64,000 bases of DNA from Oxytricha trifallax (Eukaryota; Ciliophora; Spirotrichea; Sporadotrichida; Oxytrichidae). Below are positions 26,401 through 37,325 of this stretch, piece by piece. Under the pieces are notes generated by a model. The model saw only the letters and a list, made by a program, of their open reading frames with translations, was not told the origin of the DNA and ran no database searches. Positions within the stretch are counted from its first letter, which is position 1. Each line of letters opens with the position of its first letter. A program made the position numbers and the translations under genes. The stretch spans positions 146,325 through 210,324 of the forward strand of contig ARYC01000105.1 of assembly GCA_000711775.1 (NCBI GenBank), in the 5' to 3' direction.

Positions 26401-26797
26401 CCAAAATGTTAAGGATTTCTAAGCTAATTAAAGTTATATAATTAAATTTATCATTGTAAAATTAAGCTACACTAGACACATATGGTAACAATCAAACATA
26501 GCAGCAATAAAGCACCAGTAAGCGGTTATCTGGGGTTTATATGAGTAATCAGAGTAGAAATGTTAATAGTTTTGTTATTGGCCAGTTAAATCCCTAAAAT
26601 ATTGCAATTAATTATATTAAAATGAAAATATTTTTTATATATTACACTTTTTTATTGGTAATAACACAGCTGGATAGGTAAATAAAACAAGTTAATATCA
26701 ATAATAATCGAATTTAATCAGTGGTAGTATTAAAGGCAGTTTACAACAGCAAAGTAGCACTTAGAATAACGCAAACTATTGTATATAAAATACATGA
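23492..26797 (+). CDS. unknown Gln/Ser/Asn-rich protein
   Basis: ATG at 23492, only 105 bp after the previous stop; TGA at 26795-26797. Exons are very rich in Gln (many TAA/TAG), Ser and Asn. A short coiled coil lies near 24,370-24,540 (ERIEQELVEFKQEIEERFEK). From 24,880 to 26,450 the frame is open for over 500 codons of low-complexity sequence. A 77-bp IES (26582-26658) is resolved. Unresolved: the first ~85 codons reach an in-frame TGA beside a 9-bp direct repeat at 23,740, so the true start may instead be the ATG near 23,790. The GC-rich piece at 24,295-24,360 also joins uncertainly. No domain recognised. Confidence 0.65.
26582..26658. other. IES with pointer TTATTGG
   Basis: Direct repeat TTATTGG at 26575-26581 and 26652-26658. 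Excising the intervening AT-rich 77 bp (with one copy) gives ..SRNVNSFVIGNNTAGQVNK.. in one frame up to the TGA at 26795. Both flanking frames are Gln/Asn/Ser-rich, as expected for the same protein. Confidence 0.75.
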
Positions 26798-26841
26798 CTG
26801 TTTTATTAACATTACCAGTGGTTATTATTTATAGAGTAATA

Positions 26842-26962
26842 CTAGAAGAAGAAGACAATAAATCAGCCTCATTAGAGGATGTTCTCTCCTCCACAAGACA
26901 GAATCTTCAATCTAAATTAAAGAAATTGACTCAAATTTATATTAATAATCGATTATTTAAAA
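26842..26962 (+). other. orphan coding-like segment
   Basis: Plus-strand open stretch with coding character (VILEEEDNKSASLEDVLSST, then RQNLQSKLKKL) bounded by AT-rich DNA. It lies just after the stop of the upstream gene and beside the minus-strand CHY gene. It may be a single macronuclear-destined segment of a gene whose other parts lie elsewhere. Confidence 0.3.
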
Positions 26963-26979
26963 ACTATTTTTACGTTTCC

Positions 26980-28048
26980 TCATTGTATATTTTGAGTATA
27001 TTATTTCATGCATTTGATCTCATTAACTGCATGTCTGTTGATCTAATGACTCTTCTTGATGTCCTTCTCATTGAGGTACTTGGCATCGTCATGGCAGAAT
27101 CTGCAGGGGAAGAACTCCTCGCACTCAGGGCATTTCTTCTGGCAGCCTCGACGGTAGTGCTGGCATCCATACTCCATCTTAGATCCTTTCTCCTCCTCTT
27201 CTTGTTGTTGGTTGGATGATGCTTTTGACTCTTCGTTGTCATCATCATCATCCTCTTCATCATCATCAAAGTTATCTTCTTCTTCCTCGTCATCATTGCC
27301 TGATTGATCTTCCCATTCCTCCTGCTGCTCTTATTGCCAAAGCGTAATTTAATTAGTATATTAAGTTACAATACTTATATCATTATCAAGAGTTAGATAG
27401 CTTGAATATTATGCTTTATATAAATTAAATACAAAATTAACTGGGCTTTACTATTTACTTTATTTTTATCAAAGTTTTTAATTAAGGAAACTCAAGTTTG
27501 ATAATGGTAATATAATTACGCAACAAAAAATTAACCAAATTTAAGAGAAATATAATTCAGTCTTACGATCTAATGAAATATATAGTCAATTTAATTTTTT
27601 GAATTAGTTTTATGGGCTTTCAAGTTTATGTTTATTATTTTTTAATTTAAATTTCTAATAAATTCTACTTGAGCTGTATTACTCTTCTTATGCTTAATTA
27701 TTTGCCTATATCATGAATAATGATTAATATACAATGATATCTTTTGAATAATTTCCAGAAATAATTCTGAGATAAAATTTATTGCTCTGTCATCATTTAA
27801 TTGAGTTTACAATATTGCTATATTCTATTGACTATACTTACGTTATTAACTGCTTAATCATTGTTGTTTGGCTGGTCTTATTATTTTATATTAAATTATA
27901 CAATTAAATATAAAGTAAATTGCAATGAATTCCCTCAATACTACACTTGATCTTGTTATTGTTGTGGTTGATTATCATCTTACTGATCGTGTTGATCTCC
28001 TCTTGGATCTGTAGGATAAACATGCTAAGAAAATATGTTGTTACCCAT
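26980..28048 (-). CDS. CHY zinc-finger protein (RCHY1/PIRH2-like), apparently incomplete
   Basis: ATG at 28048 starts MGNNIFSQ, which fits an N-myristoylation signal (Gly2, Ser6). A Gln/Asp/Asn-rich stretch follows, then (27,350-27,190) an Asp/Glu-rich acidic region and the start of a CHY zinc finger at 27,170-27,000: GCQHYRRGCQKKCPECEEFF, then PCRFCHDDAKY and INRHAVNEIKC. In RCHY1-type ligases this is followed by more Cys pairs and a RING finger. Here the frame stops at TGA 26980-26982 shortly after IKC, so the rest of the CHY, the CTCHY and the RING are missing from the locus. Breaks at 27,350-27,840 and 27,870-27,930 are introns or IESs not resolved. Confidence 0.65.
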
Positions 28049-28212
28049 TTTATTAATCAGCAATTACCAAATACAATAATTATTATTATTAATTATTCAA
28101 TCAATATAATTATATATAATATGTGTGTGTAATTTAAACATATTATAGTAAAGTAAGTAATTAAATTAATCAATTCAAATTTCTAACTATCATAAATTTA
28201 GAAAAAACAAAG

Positions 28213-29103
28213 ATGGATCGAGTTATTATTCCCATTTAATAAATTATCACAATAATATTGTTAATTGTATATTTATTATGAGATTGCAATAACAACAAAA
28301 AGCAAAATGAGAATAGCAATTCGAGTAAGCAAGGAAATTCCAAAAACCTAGGGAATTCCGGTTAATACTCAAACTCCTCCAAGTCAGTAGTGGAACAAGA
28401 CCACCATTACGCAGCTCAGAGAAGAGTTTACACTGAGGGCCCTTCTCAGTTTTTATAAGAAGGAGAGGAGGATGATTATCAATTGCAGGAGATGCAGATG
28501 ATTGACCCACTAAGTTTTATCAATAATAACAATAAATCAAAGCAAAAACAGCACATCAATATTGACAAATTCGAATTTATTAATGATGAGGACTCTGCTG
28601 CTTTAGAACACTAATATGATTAGAATGAAGACGAGGAGATTGATCTAGATGAAATTAGTTTTAATAAATATTATTATATTTTTTAAATTACCCCAGAAGA
28701 GTTCTAAGAGTTAATGAAAAACCCAAAATTAGCTGCTTTATTCGCTAATGCAAGCAACTTTAAATTGTTTTTAATTTATTGTAAAATAATATTAAAAACG
28801 GAGGACATGACGGTAAGAATTCAATAATTACAAATAAAAAACAGAGCAAATCTGTATCTTTTCTTATCAAATTGTATAATTGCATCAAAATTTTGAATTA
28901 TAATAATTTTATAGGGTTTGAATATGAAATCGATAATAGAAGACTAGTTGCAGATGAAGACGACGAGGATTATGATTATGAAGAAATTGATCTCGATAAT
29001 CTTCCCAATTTGAACTCCAAAAATGATATATTGTTATCATATTTTTATTTGTTAAGAATCAGATAAAGGAAGTTATGTCATTCACTCTCGTTCTATTAAA
29101 TGA
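28213..29103 (+). CDS. unknown 214-aa acidic protein (complete, two IESs)
   Basis: Fully resolved. ATG at 28213, TGA at 29101-29103. Introns 28267-28302 (36 nt), 28658-28696 (39 nt) and 28813-28914 (102 nt), plus IESs 28765-28796 (pointer TTAAA) and 29029-29065 (pointer GATA), leave exactly 215 codons. The protein has a short hydrophobic start, an Asn/Ser-rich part, and acidic blocks (EDDEDYDYEEIDLDNLP). A helix EFQELMKNPKLAALFANA resembles the NP/DP motif of Sti1-type domains, but only loosely. No family assigned. Confidence 0.75.
28765..28796. other. 32-bp IES with pointer TTAAA
   Basis: TTAAA at 28760-28764 and 28792-28796. Removal joins ..NASNFK to NGGHDG.. in frame, and the next intron (28813, GTAAGA) then continues that frame. 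Confidence 0.7.
29029..29065. other. 37-bp IES with pointer GATA
   Basis: GATA at 29025-29028 and 29062-29065. Removal joins ..NLNSKN to DKGSYVIHSRSIK and a TGA, making the whole gene a multiple of three. The pointer is short, so the call rests on the frame. Confidence 0.65.
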
Positions 29104-29611
29104 AAGGAATATAAAACGATTTTACATTAGCTAAGAAAAATTTAAAGAGATTAGAGATTGATAGAATTTTTAAATGAATTATTTTTTTAAAAAAATAAAT
29201 GAGAAGTATCTTATTATATAGATTTTATCTAGATATGAAAAAGTATGTGCAAGAGATAATAAGATGAATGTTTAAATAATTTACTTCCATTAATAATTTC
29301 TCATATAAATTCAAAGAACCTTTCTAGGATTCGGTTGAAATTTTATTTATTTGTTAATATTTATCAGGAATTTAGTTTTTACTAAATTTTTTACTTATTC
29401 AAATAAAATACAAAAACATTATTGATAGAGTAATGGCTTTTCAATGACCAATAGCAATATTTCTTGATTAAATTGTTTATCTTATTTCAAAGAAAAATTG
29501 CATAAAAATGATTTTTAAATAAGTGTTCTGTATATTAGTTTGCTTAATAAGGTATTATTTTAATTCAAACGCATTAGCACTCCAAATATTATAGCAAAAT
29601 TAGACTTTTAG
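29104..29611. other. AT-rich intergenic DNA
   Basis: About 500 bp between two convergent genes. AT-rich, with no supported coding, repeat or RNA gene seen. Confidence 0.6.
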
Positions 29612-31598
29612 TCATCTCTTTTTTGGAGTGTTATAATGAGGTACTTTGGTAGTTTTTTAGCTATGATTACTCTTATTAAGAGTCATTTCAGGTGGCTTAG
29701 ATTCACTGTTCTGTTTCTCCTCTTTCACTCTTAAATTTTAGAATGCTGAGGACTCACCTCTCCCAAGAGTGGTAAAAGCACTACCGTAATTGTTATAACC
29801 TATGAATGAGCTTGTTTTGTTCAAGCCAAGAGTAGGGGGTTATTGGCCAGGACCAATTAGAAAAGTGGAAGCTGATTGAGATCTTTGGAAATCAAGTTGT
29901 GGACTATGAAGTTCAAAATCTTCAATCTTAAGACCAGCTGTATCATTCTTCTCTAAATTAACCAAAGTCAACTGAATCTTCTGTAGGTCTTGAGCTGATA
30001 GCTTTATGTTTTAGTCTGAATTTAAGAAGTTACTTAAAGAGGTGTTTCTCTACAAATCTCCCATTTGCAAATTATTGTTGCTTGGATGAGGTACCATGGG
30101 TTTCTTTGTAACTGGCTTTAAAACTGAAGGATTGCTACCGTGTCCTAGATACCTGTTATTGTCCCCACCATCATATTCATTCTTAGATTTTGAACTCAGC
30201 ATGCTTGGGTTTCTTCTTAATGAGTTCTACTAATATGGGTACCCTTGGAATACTTCTTTGGGGTTGAAGAGAGAATCTTAATTAGTCAAGAAAGGAAGAT
30301 TGGATTAAAGCTGAGCTAAGCCTGGAAAACTTGAAGTGCCTCTTAAAAAGTCTGGTGAGCTGTTTAGCATATTCTAGTATAATTAAGAAATTATATAAAA
30401 TGGCTTAAAATAAAATGTATTGTAGATTTGCTGCAAGGCAGTGTTACTTTCAAGCTATAATTAAAATACAGAGAAGATATAAATTTTCCATTTATTTATA
30501 AAAGAGAGAGTCTTGATTTTAAAGTGTAGGCTGTGTCAATTAAGTTGGATATCTTTAATCTCTAATAGACCTTCTCTTTTGTAAAAGTAATCCATCATGA
30601 TTGGCTTGCATATTGTTGCCAGGTAAAATTGAGCTTGTATTTTTAGGTCTCTCTTATAAGTAAATTGGTTCAGACTTGACATTAATTATCAAATCCTCTT
30701 TTTCAATCTTTTTTGCAACTTGCTGCTCCTTTTTCTCTGAGTTTTCTTTGTTATAGGATTGAGAATTTTTCAAAATTCCATCGACATGCCAGTTATAATC
30801 AATAATGTTAATCTTGTTGTCTGTCTCAAAAGGCTGCCTGAGCTCATTAAACAATTCTTACAACCTGCAGGTACTAATATTAGTTAGGTAGCTGAAACTT
30901 TCGTAACTCTCTCCAAAGTTCTTTCTGATATTTTCAGCGCCGGAATCTTTAAACTCTGGATCTAATAGTAATAAATCCTATTTATCAAAAGTCTGGTAGG
31001 CAGTGTCAAAATTTGAATAGTGATAAGCTTTTATATAGGCTTCGATACTGTCTATTTATATCTTGAATCTTTGAAGGCATTCAGGGTTTACGTTCTTGCC
31101 TTACTGTATTTGAAATAAGAAACGTTTAACGAACATAGCGCATTAGAAGAAAAAGAGGCGGACTGATTCTTATGAAAATTAAGCGCTCTCTTTTAAATGG
31201 ACGAGATAAGTTCTCATCAAGTCATACCAATAAAGCAGTTCAAATTCGTTCATCAACATTATTTTTGAAGTTTCTTCGATGGCTTACAGAACAGGGAATC
31301 TATATAAGTCTGGTCTGACCTTAACTAGGTACAACCCGATTCTTCTTAAGTAGACTTGCCTGCTTGGGAGCTCTTTGTTCTCTTAAATTGTTTTGAGATC
31401 ATTGTAATATTCCAAGAGTTTCGCATGATTTTCGTTGTCTGACTTTTGATATCTCTTCGAATCCCTTTTCTTGATTGAAGAACCTTAATGCAAAAGTGGC
31501 TGGTTATGTCCAAAGTCTTAAGAAGGTTGTTTTCCAAATGAACTCTTAGAAAATTGTTTACTTTTCATGATTGAGGTTTGATTGTTTTTTAGCTTCAT
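29612..31598 (-). CDS. unknown protein of about 600 residues
   Basis: ATG at 31598 (MKLKNNQTSIMKSKQFSKSS), TGA at 29612-29614. The first ~350 codons are one open frame: a basic Ser/Gln-rich leader, then a helical region with several aromatic residues (EFELLYWYDLMRTYLVHL; RLFFFQCAMFVKRFLFQI) that looks like a folded helical domain, then a Lys/Glu-rich stretch. A break at about 30,375-30,480 (AT-rich, IES or intron) precedes a Ser/Pro/Asn-rich C-terminal part. It is divergent with the next gene, the two ATGs being only 87 bp apart. No family recognised. Confidence 0.75.
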
Positions 31599-31685
31599 AT
31601 AGGATCTTTTTCCTCAGAATTAATTTTATTATATTTTGCTTTCCCCCACAACTGCTTACTTACTATAAGAGGCTGAATAAAATAA

Positions 31686-34600
31686 ATGCAATATTTCTTG
31701 TAGGACGACTCTAATAATGATTCATAGAACAACTCATGTTAAGTTCAATTTCTGAATCAAAGCTAAGCTTAAGAAGAGTACAATAGAGATCACATCATCG
31801 AAGGAGAGGATGGAGAGATTATACACTAAGATGTAGATTCAGATTATTGTGAGGATTTAATTGAGGTTTATCATCATAATGGAGATGACGACGATGTAAA
31901 TCGCTACAAGGGCATTCACTTAATGGTGAAGGAAGAAGAATTTGATGTTAATGGGCAACTTATTAATGAATCGTAACTTGATAAATATCAATGCCCAGAG
32001 ACTGGCTCTCACTTTGAATTCTTAGACATGTGCCAAAGATTAAAGAGACTAAAGAAAAGAAGAGACGTTATTGATAAAGTCATCGATGATGAAAACGTGA
32101 GAAGACTTGCTTTGATACAAAAATAGAAAAACTAAAAGTCAGAGAGGTCGAATAACACTCGTTCGATAGTCTTAAATCAATCACAGCACAGCAACAAAAA
32201 GATTTAGTCTAGTAAATTAGCAGAGTCTAGTAAATTTACCTCTATGCATATTCACTAGAGTGATTTTAAGGAAAATATGAGTGATTTAAGTTCAGTAAAA
32301 GTAAAGGACTCCATGAAGGCTTCTATGCATTTAGAGAATAGTGAGCAAAATTCAAATCAGTAAGAATAGTAGTACACAAGAAATATGCCAGTTTAAATAT
32401 TAGCCAAAGTCAAGTAGATGAAAGAAGCATACATTTAGAAGCCATTACCAACTGAAAACAACTTTTTGAATTATATAATTTCAAAATTTTTCATTGATGT
32501 ACATTTATTCAATATTTATTGGAATAACTTGATGACTGAAGAGGGCATGTATAATAGTTTTCATTTTATAGGAACTTAAGATACTAATAAGTTCAAGAAA
32601 ACTGATAGATACAATCAAGAAGAAACTTAAATTTAAGAAGAAGATTTGATTAATCAATTAAATTAGAAAAATTAGGTCGACTAGAAGAAATCGAAGGCGT
32701 ATAAATTATAAATATCTATAAGTTTTATATAAATTTGTCTAGTTATAATATAACAAGAACATTTTGAAAAATCTTCTAAATAACCCACCTGAAAGAAAGT
32801 AATAAATATGTGTCACAGAAGCTGGTCCTGACTCTCATAATGGAAAACTAAATAAAAAACGATAAGAAGAGTACAATATGTTCTTCAATTCAAACGTGGA
32901 ATCTTTGCCAAAACCAACTAAAAGCATTAATCTAAAAGGGCAATAGAACTTTGTGTCAAATTACTAGCAACAAAATACTTTTGATGGAAGAACCTAGAAA
33001 GAGCTTGATTTGTTGTCACTAAGCTAAATGCTTATTAATTAGCAATAAAGAGAACATGATGCCAATAATATTGTTAAACTTTAGCCACAATATTCATAGC
33101 CAAATGTCTTTAAATTTAAGAAAAGTACTGAGAAGTTAAGCAATAAGAGAACCCCTAGTGCTCATAGTAAAAGCAAGAAAAGAAACAACTCTCAAAGTAT
33201 TGGATCAAACATATTTCATAATAAGACTCATTCTTTCAATCAAATAGGCGGCATTACATCCACTAATAATAAGCAGAGCCAAATTTAGTAGCTTTTGTAA
33301 AGTTTTTATTAAGGGCAGAATAACCCAATAACCAGTTAGAATTAATCAAGAACGAATTACTCCAAAAGTATCTATGAAATGAAGGGAAATCATACCATAA
33401 GAGATAGCTCAAGAACTAATACTCAGCCAATTGGACCCAAAATTCTGGTAAGTGGAGCTATAAAATAGTCAATATAAGTGCCATAGTTTAAATGAAATTT
33501 TATTGTACTAAAGCTAAAGCTCAGGGCTCAATAAATCAAATATATGCAAGTATGAGTAGCAATAATGGAAAGTTAAACTTATCGAAGCCAGTTGCTTCAA
33601 CATAAAAGAGATCCAAGATTAATTTGAAAAGCACTAATAACAACGGTTTATCAATTTTTAATGATTTAATGAGTAAATCCATAATAAGAATAATATTTAT
33701 AAGTTTATAGCCAAGAGGTAATACTTTAGATGCCAGATATTCATCAACCCAGGGCATGGGCACTTAAATTAGTATGCAAAATCAACATGCTAAGCAGGTT
33801 TTACTGCAATTTAATGACATGCTCATAACTAATAAGACCTCTTCAAATGGAGTAGCTAGTAATAGTACAACAGTAGGGATGAATTCATAAAATGCATCTC
33901 GACCTGCTTCAGCTATTAAGAAAATGAACGGTCAATCTCCAAGTCATATCATTATGAACGGAAAAGTAACCAATTTATAAAGCAACGAAATGAAGAACAT
34001 TTTAAGCTACAACTAAAAGCACTTGGTTAATGCTAAGGACAATCTACTCTCTATACAAAAAGGGGTCATGAAAAGCTTCGAAAACTAAAAGATTCATAAG
34101 AAGACTAGCAGTGTTTCACAGCCATCGAAATATTCTAATTCAAATATTCACAAAAGTCGTTAAAAAGTAGCCTCACATCAAATAGCTCCTTCTCATGTCG
34201 ACTATAACAGTTTGGCCTTAGACCAAATTCTATATTCGAATCTCGAAACCCAGCCTGCTGAGTATAATTACTCTACGTTTAACGAAGGCTTGATGACATC
34301 AGCAGATTAAGATAGAGTTTACACAATGAATTCAAACAAGAAGTCATCTAAGAATCCATTTATTCAAAATACTGCTTCCTCATAGAAATCCAGGTAAAAA
34401 TCTACTTCAAAAATTAGCACTTCGAAGTCTCGATAGAAAAATGATCTATTTAAACCAATGCAGATATCTAGTCATATCTATACACCACTAGAAATTTACT
34501 CTTTTCCAATCAATTTTGTTTACTTTTTTTACAATAAGCTTGTTAAAATTATTGTATAAAAAATTAAATACAGCAAAAATAAAACTGTATGTATTAATTT

Positions 34601-35678
34601 CTTATTCACTATTACTTTTTTTATAGAGATTAAAATTCAAAAAATATTCTTATGATTAATTTTTTCCACGTTTTTAAGAATTATCAAGTTTTTTTAAGCA
34701 TCTCTAAACAGATATTCTATGATTAATTTTATAGTCTAATGATGAAATTAGGGGGTGTAAATTTTAAGAAAATTTTAATAAAGGGGCTATCTTAGGAAAG
34801 CCTTATCATATCAAGTAAAATGCTAAGCTAAGGACCAAACCTCAAATATAAATGAGTAAGCAACCTATTTCAATCAATTTTATTCCTTGTATTTTAGAGC
34901 TTGACATAAACAATGTAATGGATAAAATAAATGCGAAGTAACTTGAAGCATCACGGGCTTCAGCTGCTCACCCTATAACTTCACTTACTCACCATTCTCT
35001 CGTCAAATCAAAGAACGCGCTCAGCATTAATAATAAATTATTGATGTTTTTCTTTATAATATCTCAGTTCTAACCAGTAAACCACTTAGCATAGCTCAAT
35101 TGTTCAAAGCCACTAAAACATCCAAAGCTAATTGGCTTAGGCAAGCAAGAAGATGAGGTCAAGTTAGCTATAAGCCAATGAGATCAACTTGCAGCACTTT
35201 GATTCTTAAAAAAGCAAGTAATCCTACGGTATTGTCAATAATATAAGCAAGAGATATAACTCAATCAAGAGTTAATTATAAGTTGCATTTATAGTCTATT
35301 TATGAAGCAAAAAATTTAAGTGTTTTTGATTCGCTATTTTATTTAAGTTCAGGAAGAGAAAAAGAGTTTGCCCCTACTACCACTGGAAGTAACCACATAA
35401 ATACAAGAATAGAAAAACAACGCACCCACTCAAAAGCGTCCACAAATACTTAAAAACACGTGAGATTAGGCTCTGGAAATCCAAAGACAAATATCCACCT
35501 AAATTATAACAATTAAAATTACAATAACATCAATCTCGTTGGATTTAGCAGCACTAATAATCCATTTTTGGCGATGGGGCTGCAGTCTGCTTAAGGAATC
35601 ACTGGAGGCAAAAAGAAGAACATTCTAACTGGAGCGAGCTATGATTTTAGAAGTGAAAGATGTGAGACTGTAAATTGA
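31686..35678 (+). CDS. unknown Ser/Asn/Gln-rich protein, about 1,100 residues
   Basis: ATG at 31686, TGA at 35676-35678. The N-terminal 100 residues are acidic with a conserved-looking block (YQCPETGSHFEFLDMCQRLK) followed by a basic stretch (RLKRLKKRRDVIDKVIDDEN). The rest is a very long low-complexity Ser/Asn/Gln/Lys region. Introns or IESs interrupt near 32,460-32,580, 32,700-32,760, 33,480-33,520, 34,495-34,900 (AT-rich, about 400 bp) and 35,035-35,070. The part after 34,900 could be a second gene; I join it because composition and strand match. No known domain recognised. Confidence 0.6.
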
Positions 35679-36167
35679 ACTTAATCTATATTCAAAAAAT
35701 TAATTGCTTTTTTAATAATTTGCAAAATCAAAATTTGTTATTTTAATAAATTTTGCAAAGTTTTTGTAAATACACTTGTAAATTGTCTGTATTTCTGACA
35801 TTAAAACTGAAACACTATTATTTTAATTATATATGACATAAGACTGTTTATCTCTGATATGTTTATAATAATATATTGTCTTTGCAAACATGCTCTTTTC
35901 ATCATCCTTTGTAGAGAGGCATCTTATTTTCTTATAGAAAATTAACATAAAATAAGGTTTAAATATTGATTGATTTAATTAATTTAATATAATATTGCTT
36001 TGAGTATATATAGATTACTTTTAACTTATTGATTTATTCTTAATAAAAGGACTGCGCATTCTTTCATAGAGCTCTTTATTGTTCACACTTTCTATTGAAT
36101 TCTATTTTATTCAATCTCTTTATTTTAGTAAATGCTATCTTAAATTCATAAGTGACATTTCCATTAC
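35679..36167. other. AT-rich intergenic DNA
   Basis: About 490 bp between the stops of two convergent genes. AT-rich with no supported coding. Confidence 0.6.
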
Positions 36168-37239
36168 TCATTTGTCTTGTTCATGGATTTGATTGAGCAC
36201 TCTAGATTACAACTTCTATTGAAGAATATACAATTCATTCTATATTTATTTGAGCAGCACTCTATTTTGATTGATTTATATTTGATTGATATTTTACTCA
36301 GTATCTTGAATTTCATCTGAGTTTACATAATCTGTAATAGTGTCAAGGTTCCCTTTCAACTGCTCGTCGTTCAAGTGAGTGCATTTTTAGATTATAGTTT
36401 CAAGTGCTGAGATATTGGCTTTCAATTGTTAGGGCAATGAGAAATATTGAGGTTATTAGTCATGTTAATCCTTTTCTTAAGATTGCTCGTTATTCTATAA
36501 GGAGGTCTTTTGCTTTGAAAGTTCATCTTGATAGAGTTTGCTTTCTTCTGGTAAATGAGCTGGCATCATAATTTTGTAGTACTGTTAAAGTGTCAAAATC
36601 GAAGAGGCGATTTCTTGAGCTATCATTGCAGTGTTAGGGGGACTGTCATAATCAATTTCTTTAGAAGTCTCTTGTTTAATTTCAAGGTCATCTTGCATCT
36701 CTGAATCCTCATCGTCAATGTTGTCAATTCCTTGATAAACTTCATTATCAAACTATAAAGAAAAAGTTAAAGACCATTAAAATTGCCTTACTACTTGACA
36801 GCTGTTACTATAGTCTTTCTTGATCTCGATATACTCATCGATTTCTTATAGAGTTTAAGCGCGCTTGAAGTATTCAACATTTATAAGTTCCTCGCCTTTC
36901 TCACAAGAGTGTATTTTGAGCAATAGTTCCTACTCTTTAGGATCTATAGTGCCATTGATTGCTGCTGCAAATCTCCCATCATTTTCATATAAAGAAAGAT
37001 ATTCAGGCTTTATTTGTCTGTACCTAAACATTGTGAGCACTGGCTCAACTATGGAGTTGGTAGCTTAAAGCTAAACTGCTGTCCAAGCGTATTTTTATCT
37101 AAAGTCTTCAGTGTATTGAGGGTTTCTGGCATACTAATCGTTCAAGAACTTTATCTCTGAAATCAATCGGTTCTTTCTAAATGTAAACAATCAATACTAT
37201 CCATCAATAGTACGTAGGTTAATTCCGGACAATAGGCAT
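36168..37239 (-). CDS. unknown 330-aa helical protein
   Basis: ATG at 37239 (MPIVRNQPT), TGA at 36168-36170. Introns 37177-37213 (37 nt) and 36753-36794 (42 nt) leave exactly 331 codons. The first half is a helical domain (LISEIKFLNDQYARNPQYTE; EPVLTMFRYRQIKPEYLSLY). The middle is acidic, and the C-terminal half is Gln-rich coiled coil (NQNRVLLKQIQNELYILQQK). No family recognised with confidence. It lies 87 bp downstream of the PWP1 stop on the same strand. Confidence 0.8.
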
Positions 37240-37325
37240 ATTTAATAATTAATTGTTAAAGTGAAAAATAAAATAGCATTTTTAATTAATTAAGGACTAT
37301 TGAGAGCTCTTATAAACACCTACTC

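Noticed and set aside
27006..27296. Met/Arg/Lys-rich minus-strand ORF
   Set aside because: Off-frame reading of the acidic region plus CHY zinc finger; the Cys-rich frame is the real one.
27921..28030. Join of the 214-aa gene to the CHY gene through an inverted CATATTTT match
   Set aside because: The 214-aa gene closes on its own stop once its two IESs are removed, and the CHY gene has its own ATG at 28,048.
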